Shown here one piece after another: positions 28,506-42,499 of a stretch of DNA of 64,000 nucleotides; position 1 is the first letter of the stretch; each line of letters opens with the position of its first letter. Source of the stretch: Coturnix japonica. Taxonomy: Eukaryota; Chordata; Aves; Galliformes; Phasianidae. A program made the position numbers and the translations under genes. Where the stretch lies: positions 2,532,265 through 2,596,264 of the forward strand of contig NC_029528.1 in assembly GCF_001577835.2 (NCBI RefSeq), in the 5' to 3' direction. The notes under the pieces were generated by a model. That model did no database searches. It saw nothing but the letters and a program-made list of their open reading frames with translations, and had not been told where the DNA came from.

Positions 28506-31500
28506 AACCCCAATTAATATGATCTTCGCCAAAACATATAAATAAGTCTATTTTAGACAGCTCAACTATTTCCTTGTCAAGTTATTTTATTTTTAAGTCC
28601 CCCTTTTTACTTTACGAGTTACTTTTCTCTGCATTAATCCATGAGCAACACACTGCATCACAGTCTCTCCTTTCATTTTACTCTAAATGGCAAATGGGGA
28701 ATAGCACTTCCATGCCCAAAAATCCTCGCTGACGCTTGTGCTGGAGGACTTGGATCAGGATTTGCACAGTTGTACTGTTCTGTGAGAGAGACTTTCAAAT
28801 CTTTTTTCTTTTTGCTGGGATAAACTTTACCATACCTGACATGTGCAGTCTGCACAATGTGTTGTGGTGCAGGTACCCCCAGGCAAGACCTACACAGCCA
28901 ACAGAGGGTCAAATGCAGCAGAGATGGGCGATATCTTGTTGCTCCATTATTCCCGGGCTCAGTGCTGCATCAGCAGGTCCATCATGCTTTGGGTGCCCAA
29001 GTGACAGGCTATGGGCAGTGGGAAGTGTTTTATAGAGTTGTCTATATTTTACTTGGAGCAAACTCACAGGTCTCAAAGTCCCTCATTTTTTAGTGGAGAC
29101 ATGTTAAGATACTTAAAATGCTGTTTGCAGTCATTCGGCTCTATTCACAAGCACTGTAGATCTTTGGGGCTTTGTTTGGCAGGGGATTGTGCTAAGTAAA
29201 AGGATTTATTACCTGTGTTGCACATGCATGCTATTCCTTATTCTGCCAGTAAATAATGAGGATGGAAGAACTGCAATTTAAATTCTCTGTGAAGTTTGGT
29301 TCATGGTTTCTTATTGGATGGCTGGTCTTGGGAGAACCACTCATCCCTATGCTTATGCAGCTAAACAGGGGGCAAGAGATGGGCATTACCAGGCACCTGT
29401 GTTTGAAGAGGTAGAGCGCACAAACATTTCCATGAAGTTCTTACAGCATGTGGAGAGGGCAGAGGTGAGCAACTAGATGGAACTGTGGCTCTACAAGAAA
29501 AAGTTCCTGCTGTAGGAAGGGATTGCTTTCCGCAATATCAAAACCAGCTCAGTCCTCCAGGGCTTGGCTGTGACTTTTTCTTGCTGTGGACTTAAGTAAT
29601 ACTTAGCTCCATTGCTGGCGGGGGAGGGTATATTTTCAAACAGCATTAGTGGAAATTTTGAATCAGGACTTTCTGAAAACCCTGGATCTGACAGCACGAA
29701 GGTCAGGCTGCTGCACGATTTCCGTGGAAGCGTTCTCTTTTTCTGCCTGGAAATTTTAGATAGCTGGCATTAGGGAATGTGACAGATTTATCCAGGATTT
29801 CCAGCATCTGGTGCCTGGTGGGAATGGCAGCTCTGCCTGACTGCTGCTGATGCAGACTCCCTCCATTCGCAAAGCACTGGGTTCACCTTTGCAGCCCCAG
29901 GACTGACTGATACCACAGAGCAACTGACCGCGGGAATGGCCAATGCTTTATTCTTGTCACTCACCATTTGCTGCCACTGCCCACAGTGTGCTTCATTCCC
30001 GGGTGAATCCTCAAAGAGAAAGGGTTTCCACTTCTGACTGCACGCAGTAGCTCAGTCTGGGGGGTCTAAGCTGAATAAAGCAACTAGGGATGGGAAGTGG
30101 CAGTGTCCAATCCAGTGTCCAGCTCTCCCTTCAGGCTGTCCTAAAGGACGAAGCAATTCCCCAGTAAGCAGTAGTCACTTTTCATTCTCACAAGTCCTGA
30201 CTGATGATCTTTCCTATGGACAATGGCACTGGTTAAACCCAATGGCTTTGCTAATCTGTAATTCGCCTATAAATCTGCAGGCTGAAATCCTCATTTTGCT
30301 TTTCTGAAGACAAAAATATTCTTTATAAGAATATCTTCTATTTCAATGTCCAGCTGGACTGGGCTTTCAGATCTGGATGCCCACATTCATCGAGATCTCC
30401 TTTTTAGAGCCTTGCTGCACATTTTAGGCACTTCCTTGCTGTGGTGGTGCCTAAAGCAGGTGATTAAAAGAAGGAATCTCCATTCAGAGCCCTCCTTTTC
30501 CATTGACCCTTCCTCCAGCTTCCATTCCAGGTGTGTATCTTGCATTATAATATCTGAACCAGCTAGAAGGGCTTTGACCTTTTCCTCGAATAATGTTGAA
30601 AATCACTTGAAAGGCACTGAAAGTTTTGTGATTTCAGATGATTTATGCTTTGAGTTAAGGACAAGTAAGAAAGCAGGTAATCCTTATGTGCTTGGAACTT
30701 CCAGGAGAGGTTTCTGTGTAACCCACTTATCCCATTGCTGAGGTTCCACCATGAGCCATTCATTTATGTTCAATGGGAGACAAACAGAATTTCGTGGGTC
30801 TCAGAGTAATGAAGATATTCATTGCTAAATATGGGAATTGCAAACTAACACAGTTTTTAAGTGAGACAATAGAAATCTATTTAATGAGCTAAATCTGACC
30901 AGAGATTAACTCCGTTCAAGACATTTTCTAATAGGAAAGAAGCAGCAAAGTTGCCCAGATCCCTTTGAAAATTTATTGCTGTGCTCAGGAATTCCTTGTA
31001 CATACCAGGACTGGGAATCTGAGCAGCAGGCTGTTGTGGCAAGTAAAAAAAATGGTGTTATCTTGATAGCCAGATAACACAGTATCTGCTCACATAAAGT
31101 CATTTGGAGAATATTGTTTGTGAAAACCACTTTGCTTTGGATCCATTCCTTCTTCTTTCCGTTTTCTGATAAAAAATCCTAAACACCAAGCAGTTAAAGG
31201 CTGCCATAAAACTGAGAAGAAACACTGACACTGGTGCTTTATCATGCTCCATCTGGGAGGCAAGCCAGCTCTTCCTACTTCAAGTTTATTTCTCCTACTC
31301 TGCTTTACCTCAGATAATGTCTCATAAACAGTTAAGAGGGTCATTTATAAACGTCTCGGAATGGTTATTGCTCTCATCATGGGCTTTGGATCTTCGTGCT
31401 CTCAGCTAGTGAACATCAAGGTAAAAACCCAAACAAATTCCCAAGCCCAGGGCACTGCCTCTTTGAGAATGAGTCCTGCTCACAGGACAGGAAAGCTCCT

Positions 31501-34500
31501 TTTTTATCCACTTTATTTTTTTAACTCTAAGGCTCATCTCGCAGCTTAGGGCAGGTTTGCAAGCTTTCCAGCCTTGGCATACAATTGAGCTTATGCTAAA
31601 ACTAAGGACTGAAATATCTAATCTATGATCTTCAACATTTTCACAGAGTAAGATTCAAAACAGAGCGGGCTCCAGGCAGCAAGGTCTGTGGTGGCAAGAC
31701 ATTCATGCTGACCAACCTTACATATGTTTTACCCAAAGTTTTGTTCCAGCTCTGTTACATTGAACCCCCTCGTAGCCAACAACAGCCACATGCAGCAGGA
31801 AAGCACAGAGCTCTGTGCTTCCCTTCTTGCTTGTGCCTTGCTCAGTAGCTGCTCCCCTGCCCATGGGTTGCTTGTAAAGCCCAGATCAGTAGTTGCATTC
31901 CAGATCAGTAGGCATGTGATATACCCAACCCCTCCATCAAATGCTGCGTGTTTATCCCCTGCCTCTGTCCATCAGCAGATAGTTCTCAGGGCTGCAAGTG
32001 ATAGCAGTGCCCAGTGGTGCCCAAGCCTTAGAAGAGCAGCACAGTGGTGTGCAGGCACAACACAAGCTAATTTCCTGTGACTGTGCTTGGAGAGGCAGGC
32101 TGCACAAAGAGACATTTACAGTAATCTCTTGTGCTCTCCTAAGGAAAAGAATCCACCTGTGTAATCTTTTAAGTTAAGCTTCCCTCCGGTCTTGTTTAAC
32201 ATTATGAAAATGGCAGCTCATATAATTTTATTACCTGAGCTAAATATGATTCTTTCTCTGTCTTCCAGCTATTTCTCCTAATCCATATCAATAAAGCCAC
32301 TAGGATGCAATGATTTTATAGGCTGCTGCTTCTTTGTCCTCTTTCTTTTATTGCTCCAAATGTATTCTCTTCAAATAAACTAATTAATCTCACAATTAGA
32401 AACCTATAGTAGCATTGTGCAATGCATGCAGATACATCACAGGCAGAAGCAGCAGTGACCAGATATTATCCACTTGTCCCAAGTCCAAAACTTTTCCTTG
32501 GAAGGCAGCAAAAAGAAGAGCTTGCTGAACTGGGAGAGGAAACTGGGGACTCCTGGTATGTTTGACCCAGACCATCGGAGGTCAGGCTGTTTGGTGACAC
32601 CCTGCTCTGAGCATTTCTGCTCTTCTTTGGCTATGGGAGAAGGGAAGAGAAAATGTTACCCAGATTTATCATGTCAGGAGCGTTTTGAAACCAGGCAGGC
32701 TGAATGCTGCACGAGGATGTTGCAGCTCCAAAGCTCCAGATGGGACAACAGGAATCAAACCACAGGAGCACAACAAAATAGGAAACGGATTTATTGCAGA
32801 TATCAAGAAAAACCCAACTGCTCTGAACAATGAGACCCAAGGCTGTGACTTGTTGCCTCTAACTTCACCTGTTACTTTGGCTCTGAGAAAACTGGGCATC
32901 CCTGGTGTCTTGATCATCCCTCCATAAGACTGGGGTGATGAGAGAGAGATATCTACACAACTGATTTTCCACTTCAGTTTCAGTGCACCTTGCAGCACTT
33001 ATTAACTAATAATTACACGTTGTTCTTATTTAACCCACTTAGTAGTCACTAAGGAACACACTTTACCTTTGTTGCAGCCAGTGTGCTGTCTCTGCTGAAG
33101 CTGAGCACTGTCTGAGCTTCAGCGAAGCAAAATCAACACAATAGATGCCACAATAGATGTATTGGTTGTCCCTACATGCATGGAAAATAAATGACCATAA
33201 AGATTGCTAAGTCACACTGTCTGTATTGATGTTCTGTGTCAGCAGAGATTCCAATACAGGATCTCTGTGATTTAAAAAGAAAATTAAACGCTCCACCTAA
33301 TTATAGGCCTGGGCACATATAGTTGCCTTTGAGTATTTGCAGCTGTCAGGTTCAAATATTTCTAATAACTGTGGCTGTGACATTTGTTCAACAGATGAGG
33401 TAAGAACAAAAAAGATGAAGGGGCACCGGGCTGGTTACAGGAATGGAAAGAAGATCAGATACATAACTGGATGCCATGAAGCGCTGTAACAGAAGTTGGA
33501 CGGTGGTAGCAACCCTGAAAAACAAGACGGGAAAACACCTCATGGAGGAAATGGTTGGGAAGAACGTGTTGATCCAAGCCCAGACCTGAGATGTCTGAAT
33601 GTCAACATGTCTCTCAGGAGTGTTTAAGATCCTGGAGCACCTTGTGCCACTTTCCCATGGGGTCATCACTTGTGTGTTTCCCCTCCAAGCTGTGCTGATG
33701 TTTCAGGAGCACTCTACTTCTGTCTTCCATAGCTGATTTTTCTCTTTCTTTTTTCCCCTCACAAATAATTTCTTACACATTTCCATCCTCAGCTGCTGTG
33801 ATACGCTGCGTGTAAGCCACGAGGTAATGACAGAAATACTGTTTTGTAAAGACTTCCACTGAGAATTCCCATCATGACATTGCCGACAGGGGATACCTTA
33901 AAAAGAAAGCACTGTAAGGAAAAACACATGTTTGGGTTTCTTTGGGGGGAGGGGGTGAAGGCGAAGAAGGAGGAGAGATTAGGAGACTATTCTCAATGTG
34001 TCTTAGATCTATAATCTTTGCTGCAGAATCCAACTGTGCAGATCTATCAAGTTCAGCCATGCTTGAGTATACCACACAGGTGGATGGTTTAATCTTGACA
34101 GTTGAGCTTCCAACTGAAAGGAGGCAGAAAGAATGAGATGAGAGAACATGCTGAAACCTGTTTGGCTCCCAGCCGGGCTCTGGGGCTGTGCTGCTGTATA
34201 ACTCTACTGCTTGTAAAACAAAGGCACAGCGATGGGTGGCTCCTTCACTCATAGGCACTGCGTTGGTTTTCCTACAGCAGTTGCAAAATAGCAAGGACCC
34301 TCCCACCTGACAATATAAAGGAGTCGGGTGCAGCTCTGCTCTTATAAGGAAGAAACAGCAATGCGGATGTGCCCTAGGAGAAATTAAAGCTAAATGCAGC
34401 TGAGATCCCCAAGTGGAGCATGTGTTTCAAGGAGGAATTACAATATACCCAACAGCCGTGGATTTAGAGCTGCATCTTCAAATCTGCCCAGGATGTGCAT

Positions 34501-36590
34501 CCATGGAGTTTGTGTCTCATGTAGATGAGTCAAAACATCCAGTTCTCTCAGCAGGAAGATTTCAGAGCTGCCTCACGTCCAAAATGCAGTGGGTTTGGAT
34601 GTGAGTTGCATTTCTGCTGCAGACTTCTAGCCACATATGTAAAGATAGCATGGCTTGTGTTAACATTAAGAAACAGAAATGCTAATGAAATGCTTAAGTA
34701 CATACCTATGACACAATCTGAAACAGGTGGATATGGAGCGACTGAAAGCCTCATGCTTCACTCAAACCATATGTGAAACTCCCATTGCCATCCTGGGAGC
34801 AATGATCAAGGGCGGGAGATGGCTGTTAGGGAGCATGATTTAAAACTGACTTTGGAAAGGGTAATTTATGCTTTGGAGTCTCCTCAGATGTGTACCCGGT
34901 AGGAAATTCTGTAGCTACACCTGTTTACACATCTTTTGCTTCACCAAGATGCTAATGAGAAACCCAGCCCTCACGGTCACAGTGAGAAACTCTAACAATT
35001 ACTAAACTCCAGAAAGAAAATGGTTTTCAGGGACTGATTTATCAGCAGGTTTTCTTATGGGACAGATAATTCATGCCAGGAGCTTTGAGGGGCTGCTGAG
35101 CTGCACTCAGCTTTTTGGGTGCAAACATCCAGAAACCCTGGTAAACACCCAGTGCTTCAGAGCTAAAGCTGTTCCAGCCAAACTCTCTTCCATCTTTTGC
35201 TTTTCTTTTTTTCTTTAATGGCACCAACATGTTTAAATCTCTTTTATCTGCCATTCGTATCTGTGAAGTTTTAGACCTGATGGATCTTCAGACCACTGCT
35301 TTTGCTGAGATGTATTCTTCATTCATTCGCTTTCAGTGCCCATGGGCAGCTGAGGGCTCCACACAGTGCTGCTGTTTGTTGTGGGATTGGCACCTATTTA
35401 ACACCCCCCTGAGACCCAACCATAAGTGCTACTTCTTACATTAAGTCTTGTTCTTTGATTAGAGTTGCGTTCAAAGATGACCTTCCATCTTGTCACAGTC
35501 AGTTCCTGGGAGACCTGTAGTTGCAGATGGACAGAGTGTTCTGGAACAGAGCTTTGCCTCATGTGTGACAAAACCACCTGGAGACGTCTTCGTGCACCTA
35601 TAAAGAGAGCCTTAAGGAATGGTCTAATGCAAGAAGAAGAAGAGGGCTGTGCTGCATCCTCTCATAAGCCACAATGGTGTCAGCTACTTCAGAAACAGAA
35701 ATTAAGTTCAGTTTTAGTTTCAGTTTTAGACCTGGATCCATTTCCAAAAATCTGCCTAGAAATCGTCACCATCTCCCCAGCTGGCTTTCCAGGTATATAT
35801 TGGAGCAAAAAGATACCTGCTTTGAGGAGCTGCTGCCAGCCTTCTGCAGGTGCAACCAGTAGAGGTCCCCAGTGGTGGGTTGGTGATGGAGCAGTGCCTA
35901 CAGCACTCTGCATGGCTGTAGTGCCTGCACCTCACCTTGCACAAAGAACTAGGGCTGGGAGAGGTGGGAGTGAGGAGAATGCTTAGGGAGTTTGCAGGAT
36001 CAAAAAGGTTGATTAACACTTGGTTTGGGAACCATCATTTTACTCTGTTAAATGCAATTACAGTACAAGAAGAATAACACGTGTAAATGGCTTTGCATGC
36101 TTAAGAAACTGTGCTCCTGCAGTGCTTGGATGCGATCGTGCAGTGTGAACCCATCAGAGCCACAGAGAATCTTTGAGAATCTAATCCCAGTTCTATTATT
36201 CCCCTTCCTAAAATCAGATCACAAAACAGCAACAAGACTTCTGCTTAATGATAGCCCGAGGATGTTTGTGCTGTGAATCATGTTAGATTTCACACTGATA
36301 GTCAATGAGTACATACCCCGATACCATCTGAGCATTTGGCGTGGTTCACGGTGAAGGAGGAGATGCACACCTTGGCCAGGTGGTTTCCAGTGTCCATCCA
36401 TCCCCATGGCTGTTGTCCCCAGCACCACAGCCCATGGGTTGCCATGCGGCAGTGGTGGCCTTGGGGCACTTCTGGGCACCTTGGTTCTCTGCAAGAAAAG
36501 CTGCTTTTGTAACGTGCTCACCCTCCCTCGCCTCTCTAAAAGCCTTGGGAATCGGAAGACTCCTTTTTCTCTTGGCATAAGCAGGACATA
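28506..36590. other. Intergenic DNA, no gene seen
   Basis: Mostly unique-looking AT-moderate sequence, CpG-poor. No protein family, RNA gene or clear transposon was recognised. One AT-rich candidate element is listed separately (32150-32430). The longest frame nearby (35465-35986 plus, 173 codons) has no recognisable domain and is judged random. Confidence 0.5.
32150..32430. promoter_or_regulatory. Candidate conserved noncoding element
   Basis: A nonrepetitive AT-rich block with CCTAATCCATATCAAT (bicoid-type TAATCC), AACTAATTAATC and CACAATTAG. PITX-type and other homeodomain cores are concentrated here. Motif-based only. Confidence 0.3.
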
Positions 36591-36599
36591 AATTCAAAG

Positions 36600-36830
36600 G
36601 GTTCTGCTGAATATTTGTTAAGATGCATATTTATGTGTAAAACCCTCCCTACTCCTCAGAAAACTTTTAGTTAAAAAAGGATAAAGATGATTTACTTATG
36701 CCTGAGGGCTGTTTCTATTTAAACATTGCACATTTATTTCTATTTACTCTGGTATTTACTAAAAAGGCATAGTTAAATTAGTGATCATTGCTTCTCCTGA
36801 GCTAATTTTTAAGGCTCTTACAGCACTTCT
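36600..36830. promoter_or_regulatory. Candidate noncoding element, AT-rich
   Basis: An AT-rich, nonrepetitive block with GCATATTTATG, TTAGTTAAA, ATTTAAACATT and GTTAAATTAG. It contrasts with GC-richer DNA immediately left. No conservation data. Confidence 0.25.
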
Positions 36831-37139
36831 TCAAGGAAACAAACTGGGACGAACGAACGATATCATTCCATCTGCATGACAGTGAAAGCAAACACTGTTT
36901 CCAGTGCCTACACAGAAAGAGATCAGTGCCTTGGGATTCCTCCATTTGGCTAAGACTTACCTGGATAGAAAACTCAGCTCTACAAGCTGCCATCACCACA
37001 TGACACATGACATCACTGAGATGGGTTGCTCTGCCATTCAGGTTTGTACAAAGTATGCAGGTTCCAGGCATCCAATGAGCTCAATAACTAGTACATAAGG
37101 GACAACATCCCCAAAAGTCTGCTCTGAGCTCTATAAGGC

Positions 37140-37475
37140 CTTTTTCTGTTGGGGATATTAACAGTAATGATGCCAGTGCAGCCAATAACAGCCTGGCTGG
37201 GCTTAATGACCTCAGGCAGGCAGCTTCTCTCAGCTGGCTCCCAATCCCCAGGAAATGCACCCCGGCTGATTACTGTCGCCTAAGGAGTCACACATGGACC
37301 TGGGAACCTTCTTTTCATTAGCTGAACCTGTACCCAAGGAGCCACTGCAGAAACATATTTTTTCAATCAGATAATGCATTTCCAATTAAATAACTTGGTT
37401 TTTGCCTGTTTTCTCTTTCTTTCCTGCCATACAGGAGCTATCTGTGTTTAACGCTGTAATGGAATCTTACCATAA
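37140..37475. promoter_or_regulatory. Candidate conserved noncoding element
   Basis: Unique sequence with GCCAATAACAGCC, GGCTGATTACTG, AATCAGATAATGCA and CCAATTAAATAA. Mixed GC and homeodomain motifs in a compact stretch resemble vertebrate developmental enhancers. The evidence is motif pattern only. Confidence 0.35.
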
Positions 37476-40400
37476 AGTTGGCTGTGTTCTTCAGAAGTGA
37501 TGGTAACGGTCATTAAGATGTGTTATTGTTTTTCACTGGGCATATTTGTACCATATGGACATGCAACATGACTCGGAGCTAAGCATTCCCCAGAAATGCA
37601 GGACAAGATGTGACTGATGAGGCTGTGTAGAGCGGTGGAGAAGTGCCTGAAGGAACTCCCAGCAAGCAGGAAACTGCATCTTCCCATACCTGCTGCTGTA
37701 GAGTTCCCCTGCAGGTGGCTTTGGCAAGGGTGTAATAAATGAGTCCACATGTTTGTCATAAGCATTATGAATGATATATGGTAAATGTTTGCAAAGCAAT
37801 GGAGAAGAAAGGCTGCTAGGGCAGGACTTTGGGTTTTAGATGGCAGCCGTGCAAGAAGGAATGGGAGTTGAAGATGAAAGGGCTTGGGGAGCGCCAGTGG
37901 AGCTGAATTAAATATGAATCAGAAATCTTTGACAAAGACCGAGGTAAGAAGTAGGGGCAGGTTTCCATTTCATTAAGAGCTCTTAGACCGTGGCTGTGCC
38001 CCTTTCCAGGGCTGCCTTTGTTGGAGGGAGGAGAACTGCATGTGCTCCTGGCCCAAAGGAAGCAAAAAGATGTTGGGATGTCCCCATGGACCAGATGTCA
38101 TACAGGGCAACAGTGCTGACCCACTGCAGGTGCCGTTCCCTGATTGCTTGGGTTGGTGATGGATGACATTTATTGGGTCCCTGCAAGCCAAGTGAACTTC
38201 TGGCAAAAAAGAATTTCTCAGTGGATTTTCCTGGTTCTGAAAACACTTTTTCCCCCCCTTTTTCTTTTCTTTCTTAATGTGACTTCAGCAGTCTTCTGAG
38301 CAGAGTAGTGCAAAAGAAATAATGTTTGAAACAATTTCCTGCATGTAACAAGTTAAATAGCTCTGCACTGAAACGTGAAGTAAATAACTTTGAAGCACAG
38401 TTAGTCTTTGTTCTTGGTTTCAGTGGTGAATTTCTTCGAGCTCTCATGGCATGGAGATCGTTTTTAAAGAAAAAAAAAAAGAAACAGTTAAAAAACACAA
38501 CACAAACCTTGGCACGTTTAATGGAAATCAATCTGAATGGGAATTTCAACTGTTGGTAAATCAATGCCATCCCCAAGCTCTGTGCATATTTGCCCTTAAA
38601 AATAATGCAGACATTTATTCAGAAAGAAGCCTGTGCAGTGTTTGGGATGTAGTGAATTAAACACCAGTGGTGCTTTAGAACAATTGCAAAGAGAGTGAGC
38701 TCCTGCAACCCACCCTTGAGCCAACAGCCCTTGCGTGCGCCAGTGCTCGTCAACTCTCTCTGCCCAGGTCATGCCGTGTAATGCACTCACAGCCCTGCCC
38801 TCATTTGCTTTGGGCAGAGGTGGAGGTTGTGAAACTCTTCATGCACTGTCAAGAAAAGACTTTTCCAGTGGTCTGAGAAGTCAAACTGTCTACAGGTGGT
38901 CCATGCCATGCAGTGCTGGTGCACTTCTCCAGCAGTGGGGCTTGGTGAGTTTTGCAGCTTGCCATGAGCTCTCTATCCTGGGAGGTTGTCACTCATCCCT
39001 CGCAGCAGCTCCTGCCTGGAGCGATTCATCACCATGTCAGAGACAAGCCCTCGCTTGTTCCTTTCTATGGATCAGAAGAGAAAGACACATCCAGGGAAGG
39101 GAGGAACAGCTCTATGTGTCTTGGTGTCACAATCACAGATGTGTTTTTACAATGTGCGTGACCCAAGGAGAGCACCCACCCCACCTGTTTGGTACGGGGA
39201 CCAAGATGGGCTGGCACAGCACAGGGTATGTGGGGCGCAAAATGCACAGAGCACAGGTGTGTCTCCAGCAGATTGCACCTCCCCTGGTGCTCTGGGTTGT
39301 GGGACCCTCAGCACCCACCAAGGGCAGGGTCACTGAGTCCATCTGCTATCTCTGAGGACAGCACAAGTTGGGCAGGCTGCTGGATGAGGTGGTCTTCCCC
39401 TGTCTCTGCTCTGAGGCAGGATGCTGCATGCACTGTTAGCACTTGCATTATCTGCGCCATATGCACCCATCTGGTTCTGCTGAAGGTTTTGATCTCAGCC
39501 GGGTTTGATTTATGCAAGAACAGCAGCATTCCCTCTGTAGAAGGCAATGCGTGATGGTTAACGTTGCCACTGCTTAAGGGTATGGCCTCATCCCACCAAG
39601 GCAGATTTACGTTGCCCCTTATTGGACACATCTGGAGGAGGAAAGGAGCTCTTCTCCCTTGGCCCACGTCGGCTGGGTTTGGGCCAGGCAACGTGAAACC
39701 CCTCTGTACTTTGCAATGCCGTGGTTTGTGGGCACGCTGTTTTCCTGATGGCCAAAGCCTGGGAAAATGATACTGAAGAGGTTGGTATGTTCTCTGCACT
39801 GCAAAATACAAAGCAGGGATTTTTAACTCTGCAACAGAGGTTTCCATCCCCCATTGTGAGAGGAGCAGGCCTGGCATCTATACAATGAAGAACCTCAGTG
39901 AAATGTCTTGCGAGGGCTGTGCATTGTAAGTTTGCATGCATGGAACATAACAGCACCCCATGTAGCTCATTTTGTGCCTTGGGTTGTCCTCATAGACATT
40001 AACAGTCTTTCTCATTTGGTTTCATACTTCATGCTTCATTCAAATGTTGCATGCTTGAAACTCCTCTTTGTGTTTTTTTTTTTTTAAGCTATCTTGTTAA
40101 CATCAAGTAACATGACATATCATGATGCATCATCATACCATATTACACCATTCGTTTTATTGCATGACATTTTGCAGAGTTCATGAATGAGTAGTCATTA
40201 GTGCTGAAAAAAGGGACCTGATTGCTCAAGGCTCCCACAAGAAAAACTGAAATGTGAAATTTGTCACATTAAGAGCTCTTTGTCTTCACTTCCTGGTGAA
40301 ATCCATCTGATTCTGAGTGTGATGCATTGATTTTCATTAATAGAGCATCGTTCTGGGAGTTGAGATGGGAACTGAGAAGAGACAATTTCAATTTAAATGT

Positions 40401-42290
40401 CAAAGGAAAGCCAGGAAGGCCAAATAGTGACCTGACCTGGAGTGAGCGCAGAGTTCTGTAGCAGTCAGGGCTAGTAAGCCCTGCAAAAAGTGATTTGTTA
40501 GGGTTTGGGTGAATTTCTGTGATGTAGATACTGGAAGGAATTTTTATGGGATCTGGCCCTGGAATTGAGAGGATTAAATAGCAAAGGAAAATCCGATGTG
40601 CAATTCGTAACTGATAGCGCACAGAAATGATAGTTCTTGTAGCAACTGGAATTTGAGTCACCGCTTACTGTGGCCAGCCACTTCCAGCCATCTGCACACC
40701 AGGAGCCAGACCCAAACCCAGGCTCTGCACCACGAGCAGCACACATTGCATGGGGCCACGCAGCATCAATGCAAAAAGAACTGTCCTTTATGGAAAGGGT
40801 TGTCTGAGGCTTGTCCTTTTGCAGGCACTGTGTTTGTCCTAGAAATATTTTCCCGTTTGAAGAAATACGCTGCGGTAGGCCTGGATTTCTTCATGACATC
40901 AAGAGGGGTGTCCCGTGGAAGGAACAAAGACGCAGCCCCTGTAGTGTCCAAAAATTTAGTCCATGTGGCAAAATCAGTCTGGCTTGGAGGAGCCAAAGGG
41001 AAGGTCCTCAGCACAGCGTCAAACAAGCTAGAAAATGCACAGGACAGGAAACAAATCATAAAAAGCTCTGCAGTGATGCAGCCCACGCTCCTGCCCGAGC
41101 ACAGTAACACGCTGTGTATCATGGGCTGCCATGGGAGGCTGGTCTGGGTTTCATCAGTGAGGTTTGAGACGCTTCTTGGACTTTTTGCTATTGGAATTAA
41201 ACCAAAACATCACAAGGCTGTGGTCAGGCTTGCAGGAGAGAATGAAGGTAATACAGTCTGTGAGTCTGAGCAGAAGACTTGAAATCAGTTCAGGGTCCAA
41301 TCTTGTATCCTGTTAACTCAAGGCATTCTCTGGGCTCAATCCATCCTCTTTGTGACTGTGTTCTCGTAGCAGTGCTCAGCTGAGTCGCAGCTATTAGGAG
41401 CCTTCAGTCTGGGAGGCAAAGTAGTGCAAAATCATCATGCCTTCTATTTTTCATGTGCATGGAGTTTGAATGATGCTGCCAAAATGGACCCCTGAGCAGG
41501 TGGATAGTGCTGTCTCCAGGTACAGCCTGCATGAAGCTGAGACTCCGAAGAAAGGGTGAGAATTGGGAACTAGTCCCACTGCATCCCCTGGCGGTGCTGT
41601 GATGGGGACTGGGAAGGTCTCAGCCACGTGGGGAGCTGCATTTTATAGAGGGTGGATGCTGAGCCACTGAGGTTGCTCAACATTTCCAAGAGCACGATGT
41701 CAGGCAAAGGGTTACATTTTGCAATGCTAAATATAAGACAAATTGAAGATAAACATAAAAAAAAAAAAAAAGAAAAAGAAAAAAAGATGGGTTTTCCATA
41801 AGGCAGCTGGTGGGTTACTGACCTTTTCATGTGTTGATTTGGTATATTATTTACAGAATAGTCTTCGTATTCAACAGACCTACAAACCCATGCTGTCCTG
41901 TGCGATTCTCCAGATACTGCATGTGGCTGTAACTTAGTTAGAGGCATTCAGATTATCACCCTGAATGCAGTGAAAATCTGAGGTTAGATCAGAAACTCCT
42001 TCCTGAGAGGACCTGACTGGAAAAAGGGACGAGCCAAGAGGTCTTCAAAGTACTGTGATGGGGAAGTTCACCAAACAGCACAGGATTTGCTGAGCCTCTG
42101 GGATTTGTAAAGGTGCTTCCAATGGCTCTTAATGAGATGACTGAGCCAGTGACACACAGTCTTCCCAAACACCGAGATCCCGATGGTCACCACTACAGGG
42201 AAGTGAGGTCTGAGTCTCAGAGCTGCTGGGGCTGCGCCCGGGATGCGCTGCCTGCGGGACGCGATGCAGGAGGTGGTGTGGAGGAGGGAA
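37476..42290. other. Intergenic DNA, no gene seen
   Basis: CpG-poor unique sequence. A T/A-rich patch lies near 38252-38280 and 38464-38500, and a T run near 40071-40086. Open frames such as 38735-39355 lack domain features. No repeat family was recognised. Confidence 0.5.
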
Positions 42291-42475
42291 GGAACGCCAG
42301 GCCTGCAAATTAGCATCAAAGTGTTGGTGCGAGGTTTATGGGGACATTTACTAGTGTTGTTTTCATTATTTACACCAGCCTCGATTCTAGGAGTTCTCAT
42401 TAAAAGCGTAATAAATGTAAAAATATTTTACAGGGTAATAAAAGTTCCAAAGCAAAAATAACTTTATATAGTGTG
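42290..42475. promoter_or_regulatory. Candidate noncoding element with posterior-HOX-type sites
   Basis: AAATTAGCATC, GGTTTATGGGG (TTTATGG is a posterior HOX/CDX core), TTCATTATTTACACC and GCGTAATAAATG occur in a compact block just left of a poly-T run. Posterior HOX input to PITX1 in hindlimb would make this relevant. That link is inference. Confidence 0.3.
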
Positions 42476-42476
42476 A

Positions 42477-42499
42477 TTTTTTTTTTTTTTTTTTTTTTT
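42477..42499. repeat. Poly-T run of 23
   Basis: An uninterrupted run of 23 T residues. No adjacent element explains it. Confidence 0.95.

Noticed and set aside
35465-35986. 173-codon frame in the intergenic region
   Set aside because: No domain or signal, and not beyond what chance allows in 64 kb.
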